The notes beneath the pieces are model-generated. The model saw nothing but the letters and a program-made list of their open reading frames with translations, was not told the DNA's origin and did not search any database. From an uncultured Gemmatimonadota bacterium (GTDB lineage Bacteria; Gemmatimonadota; Gemmatimonadetes; Gemmatimonadales; Gemmatimonadaceae), in contig CAMLIT010000014.1 in assembly GCA_946480295.1 (NCBI GenBank), forward strand, positions 1-53,387: a stretch of 53,387 nucleotides of DNA. Direction: 5' to 3'. Every line of letters begins with the position of its first letter. Position 1 is the first letter of the stretch. Shown here piece by piece: positions 17,952 through 26,736 of this stretch. A program made the position numbers and the translations under genes.

Positions 17952-18078
17952 ATAGTGGGCTGGGAAATAGCAGAACGGGGCGAGCGCCGCTCGCCCCGTT
18001 CCCCAGCCACTAGCTCCCAAGCCACTGATTCCTGGTTCCTGCTCTTCTCGACCCTCCAACCTCGCCCCTCGACCCTCA
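17952..18078. repeat. Composite heptamer-repeat element (about 18.0 kb)
   Basis: A central hairpin is flanked by outer arms near 17954-17966 and 18001-18012 that can pair (AGTGGGCTGGGAA with CCCAGCCACT-type sequence). The right flank reads in 7-nt steps (ATTCCTG, GTTCCTG, then CTCGACC, CTCCAAC, CTCGCCC, CTCGACC) and ends at the stop codon of the transducer gene at 18076. The left side lacks the GAGGGTC array seen in the 10- and 15-kb elements, so it may be a partial or decayed copy. Confidence 0.6.
17974..18000 (-). terminator. Hairpin after the ten-gene envelope operon
   Basis: AACGGGGCGAG (17974-17984) pairs with CTCGCCCCGTT (17990-18000), an 11-bp stem with a 5-nt loop, about 75 nt past the stop of the AgmX transducer gene. 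The minus-strand sequence after it is only mildly T-rich (CTGCTATTTCC), so it may be a weak terminator or an RNA-end stabiliser. Confidence 0.55.
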
Positions 18079-19149
18079 CTTCGTGAAGTTGAACGGGAAT
18101 GAGTATGTGCCCGTGCCGGATCCCGACGGGAAGCGCCACGACTCGATCTTGTTGCGGATGCACGACTCCGCCGCCGACGCGCCCGCGCCCCCCCAGGTCC
18201 GGTTGGTGATCGCGGCGTTGCTCACGCTGCCGCTCCCGGTGATGGTGATCGCCACCGTGATCGTGCCGGCGAGCGACGGGTTCTGCTTCAGCCCGTACTC
18301 GACGTAGCAGAAGCGCAGCTGCGACTCGCGGCTCCGGACGAACTCGCCAAGGCTGCCGACGTCGCGCCCCGGGCCGCCGAGATCCTCCTCGTGCACCGGA
18401 CGGGGCGCCGACACGTGGACCGTCGCGCGGCTGATGCCGCCGCCGCCGCCCACGCCGCCGATCCCACCGCCACCGCCGCCACCGCCGGTGCCCTTGCCAC
18501 CGCCGAAGCCGCCGCGCCCGGGCGTGCGCCCGCCCTCACCGCCCTGGCCGTAGCCGAGGACCGCCTTGCCGCCGCCGCCACCGCCGCCGCGGCCACCGAG
18601 GCCGCCGCCCGTGCCCCCGCCCCCCGAGGCCACCGCGACGCCCCGCAGCGCCCCGGACACGTCGCCCGTGAGGCCGCCGGTGCCGGATCCACTGCCGGTG
18701 CCGAAGGCGTCGGAGATCGCGCCCGTGCTGTAGGTCTCCGTGCGCGAGCCGGGTCGGCCCTGGCGCGGGTTGCCCCGCGGCCCCCGGCGTCCGGCCGGCA
18801 GGTTCCGCGGGCCGGCGCGCGCGACCTCCTTCGCCGCGCCCTTCTGCGGCACCGCGGCCGTGGATGGCGCCGCGGCCGGCGGGGTCGCGGGTGGCAGCGT
18901 CTGCGGCGGGGGCACGGTGATCGTCACCGGTGCCTCCTCCGGCGGAAGCAGCGCCGGCGGCTGGATCTTGTACAGGTTCACGATGATCAGCCAGACGACC
19001 GCGAGGAAGATCGCGATCGCGTACGACACGAGGAGCGACCGCGTCTCCGGGTCGCTCCAGTCGATCCACGGGGCGTGGAACGGATCGGCGTTCCGATCCG
19101 GGCCGCGCGGAGCGCCCGCCGTGGCGGGTTCGAGAGGGGGAGTCGCCAT
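18076..19149 (-). CDS. Inner-membrane transducer with AgmX/PglI C-terminal domain (GltJ/TonB-like)
   Basis: The 357-residue protein has TonB-like architecture: a short cytoplasmic N-terminus, one transmembrane helix at about 38-58, a Pro/Ala-rich stretch, a long Gly-rich region (about 170-245), and a C-terminal domain with C281 (RFCYVEYGLKQNP) and C330 (ESCIRNKIESWRFP) ending in FPFNF. That tail is the AgmX/PglI type used by Myxococcus Glt proteins, not the classical TonB tail. The cysteines may form a disulphide in the periplasm. It starts 1 nt after the second ExbD gene and so is probably driven by the ExbB-ExbD-ExbD channel, pulling on an outer-membrane partner. It could alternatively serve the SusC receptors. 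Confidence 0.85.
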   Translation of the reverse strand: MATPPLEPATAGAPRGPDRNADPFHAPWIDWSDPETRSLLVSYAIAIFLAVVWLIIVNLYKIQPPALLPPEEAPVTITVPPPQTLPPATPPAAAPSTAAVPQKGAAKEVARAGPRNLPAGRRGPRGNPRQGRPGSRTETYSTGAISDAFGTGSGSGTGGLTGDVSGALRGVAVASGGGGTGGGLGGRGGGGGGGKAVLGYGQGGEGGRTPGRGGFGGGKGTGGGGGGGGIGGVGGGGGISRATVHVSAPRPVHEEDLGGPGRDVGSLGEFVRSRESQLRFCYVEYGLKQNPSLAGTITVAITITGSGSVSNAAITNRTWGGAGASAAESCIRNKIESWRFPSGSGTGTYSFPFNFTK

Positions 19150-19150
19150 G

Positions 19151-19714
19151 TCAGGTCGTCGTCGGCGCGGTGCCGGGCTGCCCCGTGCGCCGCACCTGGA
19201 GAGTCAGGGTCTTGAAGCCGGCGAGCCGCGCCGTCTGGAGGATGCGCTGCAGCAGGTCGTAGCGCATCGTCTTGTCCCCCTGGATGGCGAGGGGCGTGTC
19301 CACCGACTGGTCGGCGGCGATGTTGCGCTGCTGCCGGATGGAGTCGGCGGTGAGCTTGAGCCGCGCGTAGAGCTGCGGCACGAGCAGCGGCTGCCCCGGG
19401 TTGTTCGAGGCGACGCTCGCCGCCTGCGCGACGCTCATGATCGGCTGGCCGTTGAACGAGATCTGCGCCGGCCGGCTGGCGACGGCGATCGTGAGCTGCT
19501 GGTGCGCCGGGGCGCCGACGCGCGAGTCGGGGAGCGAGACGCCGCGCATGATCGGCGCGAGCTCGCCGACGGTGGCCGTCGTCAGCGCGAAGAACACGAT
19601 CGAGACGAGCGTGTCCACCAGCGGGACGAGGTTCAGGTGCACCGTGCGGAACTTCGCGAACTGCGCCGCGCGGCGCTGCTCGCGCATGGCCCGGGCCCGT
19701 CCAGTGATCGCCAT
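19151..19714 (-). CDS. ExbD/TolR family protein (second of two)
   Basis: A 187-residue proton-channel subunit. The single transmembrane helix (about 29-46) carries the conserved channel aspartate D34 in LNLVPLVDTLVSIVFF, needed in the family for proton-driven motion. The periplasmic domain ends in LTLQVRRTG. Its ATG overlaps the stop of the preceding ExbD by one base, indicating translational coupling. It and its upstream neighbour are different proteins that share only the N-terminal helix pattern, as do AglQ and AglS beside AglR in Myxococcus. Confidence 0.9.
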   Translation of the reverse strand: MAITGRARAMREQRRAAQFAKFRTVHLNLVPLVDTLVSIVFFALTTATVGELAPIMRGVSLPDSRVGAPAHQQLTIAVASRPAQISFNGQPIMSVAQAASVASNNPGQPLLVPQLYARLKLTADSIRQQRNIAADQSVDTPLAIQGDKTMRYDLLQRILQTARLAGFKTLTLQVRRTGQPGTAPTTT

Positions 19715-20256
19715 CAGTAGCCTCCCGTCGACGCGACCTGCGTCGCGCGCGCCGCGCTGCCGAGCGAGATGTTGCGGAAGTTCGCCAGCTTCGCCCGCTC
19801 GAGCACGTGCACGATGTCGTCGTACGCGACGCCGTCGTCAGGCACCACGTTGATGTCGTTGTTGTCCGGATACTGCCGCTTGATGTTCGTCAGCACGGCC
19901 TGGAGCGAATCGAGCGCCGTGCCGGAGGTGCCGGCGATCTCCTGGACGAAGCCGCCGTTCCCGGAGTGCTCGATGCGCAGCTTGCCGTCGTGGATCAGCA
20001 CCGCGACGAGGAGCGTCGTCGTGTCCGGCTGGGCGGCGTTCGCGCCCGGATTGCTCGCCGTCACCACCACCGGCGGCAGCGAGAGGTCGAACGCCGTCAG
20101 GTTCGCCATCTCCGCGCCCGTGTACGTGAGGAGGCTGAAGAACACGATGGACGTGAGGACGTCCACGAGCGGGACGAGGTTGATCCGACCGTGACCGCCG
20201 GACGCCGATTCGAACTCGGACAGCCGCCGGGTGGTCTTGCGGAAGCGCGACGCCAT
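19714..20256 (-). CDS. ExbD/TolR family protein (first of two)
   Basis: A 180-residue proton-channel subunit with transmembrane helix at about 27-45 containing D32 in INLVPLVDVLTSIVFF. The periplasmic domain is followed by the conserved basic-acidic segment (NNDINVVPDDGVAYDDIVHVLERAK), characteristic of the family. It lies 6 nt after the ExbB-like gene. With the next gene it gives a two-ExbD channel, unlike the usual one-ExbB/one-ExbD Ton or Tol set. Confidence 0.9.
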   Translation of the reverse strand: MASRFRKTTRRLSEFESASGGHGRINLVPLVDVLTSIVFFSLLTYTGAEMANLTAFDLSLPPVVVTASNPGANAAQPDTTTLLVAVLIHDGKLRIEHSGNGGFVQEIAGTSGTALDSLQAVLTNIKRQYPDNNDINVVPDDGVAYDDIVHVLERAKLANFRNISLGSAARATQVASTGGY

Positions 20257-20262
20257 GATGGC

Positions 20263-20904
20263 CTACCGGTGGCCGAGGCGGACGTCCGGGCGGTCGATGA
20301 GCGCGTTGATCAGGCGCACCGAGAACTCGTCGATCTGCTCGATGATCTGCTCCGACTGGCTGACGAGGTACGCGTGCGCCACCGAGAGCGGGATCGCGAC
20401 GAGCAGCCCGAAGCCGGTCGCGTTCAGCGCGATCGCGATGCCCGACGCGAGCTTCGCCGAGCGCTCGGCCGCCGACGCCGAGGCCACCGACGCGAACGCC
20501 TCGCGCAGGCCGTAGATCGTGCCGAACAGGCCGATGAGCGTCGCCACGTTGGCGAGCATCGGCAGGTACTGCAGCCGGCGCGTCAGCTTCGGCAGCACCG
20601 CGAGCGCGGCGGCGTCGGCGACGTTCTGCAGGTCGCCCTCGTCGCGGCTGCGGCTGCGCAGGATGAGCAGCCCCATGTCGGGGAGCGCCGCCGTGGAGCT
20701 CGCGCACATCTTGATCGCGTCGTCCACCTTGCCGGCGCGCACGAGCTGGATCACCCGCTCGATGAACGCGCGCCCGTTCGTCCGCGACTTGATGACGATG
20801 ACGTAGAACCGTTCCAGGAACACGGCCAATCCGATCACCCCGACCAGCAGGATGAAGTTCATGACCGGTCCGCCGTTCTTGTACCACTCGATGAGCGTCT
20901 GCAT
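20263..20904 (-). CDS. MotA/TolQ/ExbB proton channel protein
   Basis: A 213-residue channel subunit with three predicted helices: about 15-35, 113-135 and 155-180. The family signature lies in PMLANVATLIGLFGTIYGL and in GIAIALNATGFGLLVAIP. The start at 20904 is chosen because the hydrophobic N-terminus matches the family and GGAG lies upstream at suitable spacing; the longer open frame upstream is antisense to the neighbouring gene. It is the only ExbB in the operon and is followed by two ExbD genes. Confidence 0.93.
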   Translation of the reverse strand: MQTLIEWYKNGGPVMNFILLVGVIGLAVFLERFYVIVIKSRTNGRAFIERVIQLVRAGKVDDAIKMCASSTAALPDMGLLILRSRSRDEGDLQNVADAAALAVLPKLTRRLQYLPMLANVATLIGLFGTIYGLREAFASVASASAAERSAKLASGIAIALNATGFGLLVAIPLSVAHAYLVSQSEQIIEQIDEFSVRLINALIDRPDVRLGHR

Positions 20905-20938
20905 TGCGCCTGTCTCCTCGGAGGCGTGGGTTGGTCCG

Positions 20939-21448
20939 TCAGGGATGCCGGGCAGGAGCCGTGCCCGCCGGCGGGCGCCCCGTATCGGCAGGAACGCGCG
21001 TGCGCGCGCGCGACCGGCCGGCGGGCGCGCCCCGCCGCGCCGCGGTGCTGTCGCGCGCCGTCGTGGTGTCGCGCGTCGCCGTCGTGTCGCGCGCGACCGT
21101 GTCGCCGAAGACGCGCGGCAGGCCGACGGTGCCGATGCTGTCGGCACTCGCGCTCAGCGAGTCGAGGGACGCGTTGTCGGTGAGCAGCCGGTTCGGGAGG
21201 AGCTGGTAGCCCTCCTGGATCTCCGGCCAGAAGTCGTGGTTGTAGAAGCGCGGCACGAGCACCTGCCGGCTGTACGCCGGCACGGCGCGCGGGCGCACCG
21301 TCACCACCTGGGGCGTCGGCACCTGGCCGCGGATGACGATCGGGGCCTGCCGGCGGCGCGTCGGCTGCTGCGCGGCGGCGAGCGCCGGCAGGAGCGCGAG
21401 CGCCGCGAGGGCCACCACTCCGGGTCGAATCATGCGGGCGTGCTCCAT
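20939..21448 (-). CDS. Small secreted protein of the envelope operon, unknown function
   Basis: A 169-residue protein I do not recognise. It has a clear signal peptide (cleavage near ALAAAQ, residue 26), a conserved-looking middle (RQVLVPRFYNHDFWPEIQEG), and a low-complexity tail rich in Arg, Asp, Thr and Ala with short repeats such as RDTTATRDTTTARD. The tail is probably disordered. It begins 4 nt after the large TPR gene and ends 34 nt before ExbB, so it should work with the machine in the periplasm. Because GC-rich DNA readily yields open frames, the tail deserves caution; the signal peptide and spacing argue that the gene is real. Confidence 0.7.
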   Translation of the reverse strand: MEHARMIRPGVVALAALALLPALAAAQQPTRRRQAPIVIRGQVPTPQVVTVRPRAVPAYSRQVLVPRFYNHDFWPEIQEGYQLLPNRLLTDNASLDSLSASADSIGTVGLPRVFGDTVARDTTATRDTTTARDSTAARRGAPAGRSRARTRVPADTGRPPAGTAPARHP

Positions 21449-21452
21449 CGTC

Positions 21453-24400
21453 TCAGTCCTCCGCCGGCGGCGAGCTGTCCACGTTCCCCTGGATCGCGTC
21501 GCGCGCGCGCTGGATCCACGGCGCGGCCTTCGGATCCTTCGCCAGCTCGGGCGTGTTCTCCGCCTTCTGCACGAGCTCCGACCACGTCGTCTTCGCGGCC
21601 TGGTAGTACTGCTCCGCCTGCTGCGCCGCGCCCTGCTGCGCCGCCGTGCGCTGCGCGTCCGTCAGCCCCTCCGGCAGCTCCACGTTCTTCACGAAATTCC
21701 CGTACTCCCACTGCGCGAGCCCCACGTAGTAGCCCGAGGCGGCGACGTACTCGGGGACGCCGGAGCGGATCGCGTCGGCGAAGGCCGCCGAGAGCTGCTT
21801 CAGGAGCTGCTGCTTCTCGCGCGACGCGCGCTGCACCCCCGCCGCGGTGAGGCGCGACCGGCTCGCGATCACGAGCTTCAGCGGCAGGTAGCGCTGGAAG
21901 AGCGCGACGCCCGTGCGGAACTGCCGCTGGGCGATGCTCGACGCGCAGAGGCTCTTCACGTCCGCCGTCGGCCGGGCGCAGACGTCGGCGAGCGCGGAGG
22001 TCATCGCCGCCGTGTCCCCCTTCGCCTGCAGGAGCTGCAGCCGCGCCACGCGCGCCTGCTGCGCCTTCGCGTCCCCCGGATAGCGCTGCGCGAACACCGC
22101 GTACGCCTGCGCCGCGTCGGCCGTGTCGCCCGCCTGGACGTATGACAGCGCGGCATTGTACAGCGCCCCCGACGCGCGCGGGTCGCGCGGATAGGCGTTG
22201 GCGAACTGCGCGTACGCCGCCCCCGCCTCCCGCTCCTGGTGCAGCGAGTCGAGCATCACCGCCATGCGGATCATGGCGTCCGGCCGGCCCTGGAAGCTCG
22301 TGTTCTCCGTCACGAGCTGCTGGTACGCCTGCACCGCCTGGTCCTTCTTCCCCATCTCGGCGAGCAGCCGCGCGCCGAGCGCCTGGTACTGCACGCGGTA
22401 CTTGTAGTTCGGGTATTTCTGCACCAGCTCGTTGGACAGCGCCACCGCGCGCTCGCGCGCCTGGTTCGACGCGTTCTCGTCGCCGCGGGCCCGCGCCACG
22501 CTGTCGGCCGTCATGTACGTCTCGATCGCGTTGCGGAGCGCGTCCGCCGCCTTCGGCGAATCCGGGTTCTTCTCCGCGTAGGCCACGTAGACGTCCTCCG
22601 CGGCCTTCTGGTAGTTCCCCTGCTTCAGCAGCGTGTCGGCGTACTGCGCCGCCGCCGTCGTCCGCAGCGCGGCGATCGAGTCGGCGAGCGCGCGGCGGCC
22701 GCTCGACGTCGCGACCTGCTGCGCGTGCTCCCACTGACTCTGCGCTTCCGCGTACTGGCCGCCCTTGTACAACGCGTCGCCGATGAGCCGCTGCGCCGTC
22801 GGCGTGTACGGGTCGTTCGGGTAGCGCTCGGCGTACGTGCGGAACGCCTTCGCCATCGCGTCCCACCGCTGGGTCTCCGAGGCGACGCGCCCCTCCTCGA
22901 TCAGCGCCTTCTTCGAGAGGTCGCTGTTCGGGAACGCCGCGACGAAGCGGTCCACCGCCACGAACATCGAGTCCTGCGCCGCGCGGTCGTTCCTGTTCCG
23001 CGCCAGCGCCGAGTCGTAGGCCACGATCGCGTTCCGGCCGGCCGCCTGCGCCTGCGCCGTGTCGCCCTTGTACGCGTAGGCGGTGCGCAGGAACTGCGCG
23101 CCCGCGGCCGCGTAGTCGCCCTCGCCGAACAGCGCCTCGGCGTAGTATCGGTTCACCACCTGCGCGCTGTCGCTCGACGGGAACTCGTTGAGGTAGCGCT
23201 GATACAGCGACGCGGCCTGCGCGAACTTCTGCTTGTTGTTGCTGCTCCCCTGCGCCGCCGCGAGCATGTACTGCCCGCTCTGCCGCAGCGCCTCCCCGCG
23301 CGCCTTGTTGGCCGCGGCCACCTGCGACGGGTTCGCCTGCGCCCACGCCGAGCCGGGCGCGAACATGTCCACCAGCCGGAGCCGCGCCGCCTGCGCGGAG
23401 TCGGGCTCCAGCATCCGGTTCTGGTAGATGTCGACGACCTCCTCCTGCGCCGCGAGGGCCGCGGTGTCGGTCGGCGCCAGCTTCAGGAGCGTCCGGTACG
23501 CCTGCACCGCCTGCGGGAACTCGCCCTGGTCGCGCAGCGACTGGGCGACGCTCCGGTAGACCGTCAGCTGGTACGGCGCGCCGCCGTGCTTCGAGAAGTA
23601 CTCGTTGGCGGCCTGCGCGCCGCCCACCTGCGTGAACGCGATCGCCATGTACTCGATCGCTTCGCCGCGCAGCCCGAGCCGCGCCTGCTGCTGCGGCGTC
23701 AACTTGTCGTACGCATCCACGAGCCGCCCGAAGACGTCGACCGCCTTCCGGTAGTCCTCCTGCGTCGACTGGGTGGCCTGGTTGTAGTACGCCCAGCCGA
23801 GCTTGTACAGCGACAGGAAGTAGATGTCGCCCTGCGCGGGCGCCGTGGTCGTGGCGCGCTCGTACGCGCTCGCCGCCTGGGCGAACTCCGCCCGGCGCTG
23901 CTCGCCGGTGAGCCGCGAGGCGATCTCGAACTCCGCGTCGCCGAGGCGGAAGAGCGCCTCGGGCCGGAACTTCGACGAGTCGTTGACCGAGACGAGCTGG
24001 AAGATCCGCGCCGCGTCCGCATACCGCTGCTCGGTCGCGTAGAGGGTGCCGAGCGTGTACTCCGCGGCGTCGATGTGCTCGAAGTCCGGATAGCGCTGGA
24101 CGAGCTCCTCGTACCGCGCGATCGCGGCGCTGTAGTCGGGCTTGATCGACGACTGGGCATTCCCGCCCGGGGCGGCCGCCGTCGCGTTCGCCGCACCCGT
24201 CGTGGGCCGCGCCGCGCTGTCGGCGACGCCGGCGGTGGCGCGCTGCTCGGCCGCGAACTGCTCGTCGGCCTTGCGCACGAGCAGCTCGCCGAGCTCGAAC
24301 AGCGCGTTCGGCCGCAGCGTGCTGGCCGGGTAGCGCGTGAGGAAGCCCTGCAGGTGCGTGATCGCCGTGTCGACCGCGGTCACCGCGGCGACGTCGCCGC

Positions 24401-24497
24401 CCTCGCTGCTCACGACACGCACCGCCGGCTGTTGCGCCGCGAGCGGCGCCGCGACGAGCACTGCGGCCGAAGCCAGCCAGTGTGAGAACCGCATCAT
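21453..24497 (-). CDS. Large periplasmic TPR protein (GltE/PglI-like)
   Basis: The 1014-residue protein starts at 24497 (ATGATG) with a signal peptide ending at APLAAQQ, then TPR repeats almost throughout. Typical units are AAEYTLGTLYATEQRYADAA, LYKLGWAYYNQATQ, SVAQSLRDQGEFPQAVQAYR and KALIEEGRV. The LYKLGWAYY pattern resembles TPR proteins of the Myxococcus gliding apparatus. It probably acts as a periplasmic scaffold. The stop of the preceding gene overlaps its start (TGATGATG), so translation is coupled. Upstream extension of the open frame is spurious because it runs antisense-like through the preceding gene and lacks a start context. Confidence 0.85.
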   Translation of the reverse strand: MMRFSHWLASAAVLVAAPLAAQQPAVRVVSSEGGDVAAVTAVDTAITHLQGFLTRYPASTLRPNALFELGELLVRKADEQFAAEQRATAGVADSAARPTTGAANATAAAPGGNAQSSIKPDYSAAIARYEELVQRYPDFEHIDAAEYTLGTLYATEQRYADAARIFQLVSVNDSSKFRPEALFRLGDAEFEIASRLTGEQRRAEFAQAASAYERATTTAPAQGDIYFLSLYKLGWAYYNQATQSTQEDYRKAVDVFGRLVDAYDKLTPQQQARLGLRGEAIEYMAIAFTQVGGAQAANEYFSKHGGAPYQLTVYRSVAQSLRDQGEFPQAVQAYRTLLKLAPTDTAALAAQEEVVDIYQNRMLEPDSAQAARLRLVDMFAPGSAWAQANPSQVAAANKARGEALRQSGQYMLAAAQGSSNNKQKFAQAASLYQRYLNEFPSSDSAQVVNRYYAEALFGEGDYAAAGAQFLRTAYAYKGDTAQAQAAGRNAIVAYDSALARNRNDRAAQDSMFVAVDRFVAAFPNSDLSKKALIEEGRVASETQRWDAMAKAFRTYAERYPNDPYTPTAQRLIGDALYKGGQYAEAQSQWEHAQQVATSSGRRALADSIAALRTTAAAQYADTLLKQGNYQKAAEDVYVAYAEKNPDSPKAADALRNAIETYMTADSVARARGDENASNQARERAVALSNELVQKYPNYKYRVQYQALGARLLAEMGKKDQAVQAYQQLVTENTSFQGRPDAMIRMAVMLDSLHQEREAGAAYAQFANAYPRDPRASGALYNAALSYVQAGDTADAAQAYAVFAQRYPGDAKAQQARVARLQLLQAKGDTAAMTSALADVCARPTADVKSLCASSIAQRQFRTGVALFQRYLPLKLVIASRSRLTAAGVQRASREKQQLLKQLSAAFADAIRSGVPEYVAASGYYVGLAQWEYGNFVKNVELPEGLTDAQRTAAQQGAAQQAEQYYQAAKTTWSELVQKAENTPELAKDPKAAPWIQRARDAIQGNVDSSPPAED

Positions 24498-26734
24498 CAC
24501 TTCTGCTTTTCTGGAGAGGTGCTGGCCGACGCGACCGGCGCACTCGTGCTCGCCGCCGCGCTCGCGCCAGTCGTGCCGACGGAAGCCCCTGGAGCGCGCT
24601 GCTCCTGGTCGAGGGCCTGGAAGAACGAGGCGCTCGCGGTCCCGAACGTCGCCGCTTCGGCGTCGCGGCCGAGCTGCGCGATCATCTCCGTCGCGCGCCC
24701 ACGCAGCTCGGCCTCCACCGCCGCGACGAGCTGCTGCTCGGCGGCGTTCTGCGTCGCCTCGGCGGCGGCGATCGCGCCGCGCAGCCGCGCCTCGTCGGCC
24801 GGTCCGCTGCTCCCGAGCCGCGCCAGCTCGCCCGACACCAGCTGCTCGGCCGTCGCCAGCGCCTGCTGCGTGCTGGCGAGCAGGCCGCGCACGCTGTCGC
24901 CGCGCGCGCGCACCGAATCGCGCATGACGAACGCGGGACTGTGCGACACCACCTCGTCGAGCCGCGACGCCAGCATGTCGCCGACGTGCCGGTACCGCTG
25001 CGCGGACTCGTACTCGAGGTCGAGCGTCGAGCGGTCCTCCTCGTTCATCGCCGGGAGGTGCGTGCGCAGGCTGTCGAGGACGCGCAGGTTCGCGTCGGCG
25101 GCGGTCTGCGTCACCCGCGCCTGCTCCGACAGCATCTCCCGGATGCGCACGCGCGCCGCGTCGAGCCGTGTCATGAGCGAGGCGAGCTGCTGCTGGGTGT
25201 CGTCGAGGGAGCTGGAGAGGCGGGCGAGCGAGTCGTGCCGCGACGCGAGCAGCGTCTTGAGCTGCTGGAGCATCGCGATCTGCAGCGCCTGCCGCCGCAT
25301 GCTCTCGCTCAGGTCGTAGCGCGCGAGCGCCACGGCCACCTGCGCCGCGAGCAGTGCCTGGGAACGGGTGGCGAAGGCGCTCGCGTTCGACGCCGCGGCG
25401 GGCGCGAAGAAGAGCCGCTGCGGCACGGCGTTCGTCACCGTCGGGCCGAGCGAGTCCACCCGCGCGGCCACGTCCTGTACCGCGATCAGGCGCCCCGCGG
25501 AGACGGCCGGCATCACCGCCGTGCTGTCCGGCGACAGGGCGGCGATGAGCTCCTGCGACCCGGCGCCCGCCGAGTCCTGGAGCGCCACCGTCTTGCCCGT
25601 GCTCGGATCGCTGATGAACAGCAGCCCCGCCGCGTGCGCCGTGACGAGGGCGCGCGCGCCCTCCGCCATCGCCGTCCGCGCGCGGTCCTGCAACAGCTTC
25701 ACCTCCGTCGTCGCCGAGTCGGCGACCGCGTGGAAGATCCGCCCCGCGTCCTGCGTCCGCCCGAGCTGCAGCAGCGCCTGCGCGGCCATGAGCCGGCTCT
25801 CGTCGCGCTCGGGGAGCTGCGGATAGCGGAGGGCGAAGGAGTCGAACGCCTGCTGGGCCGCGGTCACGTTCCCCGCCTTGTACAGCGCCCAGCCCTTCGT
25901 GAGCAGCGCCTGGGCGCCGACGCCGCTCGTCGGCGAGATCTCGCCCGCCACCGTCGCGGCATCGTCGTACCGGCCCGCCTCGTACGCGAGCTGCGCCGCC
26001 GTGAGCCGCACCTGGTCGGCGAACTCGCCCCGCAGCCCGTTGGCCAGCGAGCGGAGCTCGGTGACCGCGGGCACCGTCTGCGCGGTGTCGGTGCGCAACC
26101 GCGCGAGCACGTCCATGTACCGCGCGAAGTCGCCGTACTGGCCGCCGGCGCGCTCGGCGGCCAGGAAGTCCCGGCGGGCCGTGTCGTAGTTGCGGAGCTG
26201 GTACGACGCGAGCCCCGACACGAGGAGCGCGAGCCCGCGCGTGCCGTCGTCCGTCATCCCGTTCGCCAGCTGCACCGTGCGCGCGTAGTCGCCCGCCCGG
26301 TAGGAGGCGAGGAGCTGCTGCGCGCGCAGCAGCGAGGCGTACTTGGGCGGCACGGCGCCGCCGTCGAGCAGCGTCTGCGTCGTCGCGTGGAAGGCGCTGT
26401 CCATCCCGAAGCGGTACTGCGCCTCGGCGAGCAGGAAGAGCAGGTCGGGGCGCCCGCGGAGCGCCGCCGTGTGCGCGGAGTCCATCGGGATCGGCGCCGA
26501 GGCCAGCGCCTGCAGCCGCCGCAGCGCGGGCACGGTGTTGTTCTCGAGCAGGTCGAACAGCGCCACGCGGATCTCGGCGTCCAGGCCGCGCGCCTGATCG
26601 GCGGCCGGCGGACGCGCGGTGTCCGACATCGCCATCGGCGCCGGTTGGTTCACCGGTTGCTGGGCCCCGGCGACGGCTGGCGCGGCGAGCGCCAGCGCCG
26701 CGAGCGTGACTCGTAGCAGCATCTCTCCTCGCAC
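24497..26734 (-). CDS. Periplasmic TPR and coiled-coil protein
   Basis: The 745-residue protein has a signal peptide (LAALALAAPAVAGAQQ), a TPR half (to about residue 340, for example LLFLLAEAQYRFGMDSAF, GWALYKAGNVTAAQQAFDSF and LMAAQALLQLGRTQDAGRIF), and a helical coiled-coil half (about 430-700) rich in Gln, Arg, Leu and Ser heptads. An Ala/Ser tail ends it. The start is uncertain: GTG 26734 and ATG 26722 are both in frame, and AGGAGAG lies very close to the second. It lies 2 nt after the upstream gene. No enzyme motif was seen; a structural link across the periplasm is likely. Confidence 0.82.
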   Translation of the reverse strand: MRGEMLLRVTLAALALAAPAVAGAQQPVNQPAPMAMSDTARPPAADQARGLDAEIRVALFDLLENNTVPALRRLQALASAPIPMDSAHTAALRGRPDLLFLLAEAQYRFGMDSAFHATTQTLLDGGAVPPKYASLLRAQQLLASYRAGDYARTVQLANGMTDDGTRGLALLVSGLASYQLRNYDTARRDFLAAERAGGQYGDFARYMDVLARLRTDTAQTVPAVTELRSLANGLRGEFADQVRLTAAQLAYEAGRYDDAATVAGEISPTSGVGAQALLTKGWALYKAGNVTAAQQAFDSFALRYPQLPERDESRLMAAQALLQLGRTQDAGRIFHAVADSATTEVKLLQDRARTAMAEGARALVTAHAAGLLFISDPSTGKTVALQDSAGAGSQELIAALSPDSTAVMPAVSAGRLIAVQDVAARVDSLGPTVTNAVPQRLFFAPAAASNASAFATRSQALLAAQVAVALARYDLSESMRRQALQIAMLQQLKTLLASRHDSLARLSSSLDDTQQQLASLMTRLDAARVRIREMLSEQARVTQTAADANLRVLDSLRTHLPAMNEEDRSTLDLEYESAQRYRHVGDMLASRLDEVVSHSPAFVMRDSVRARGDSVRGLLASTQQALATAEQLVSGELARLGSSGPADEARLRGAIAAAEATQNAAEQQLVAAVEAELRGRATEMIAQLGRDAEAATFGTASASFFQALDQEQRAPGASVGTTGASAAASTSAPVASASTSPEKQK

Positions 26735-26736
26735 GC

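Noticed and set aside
18076..20904. Simple Ton system serving the SusC receptors
   Set aside because: Not excluded, but less likely: the tail is AgmX-type instead of classical TonB, there are two ExbD genes, and the operon carries its own barrels and TPR proteins.
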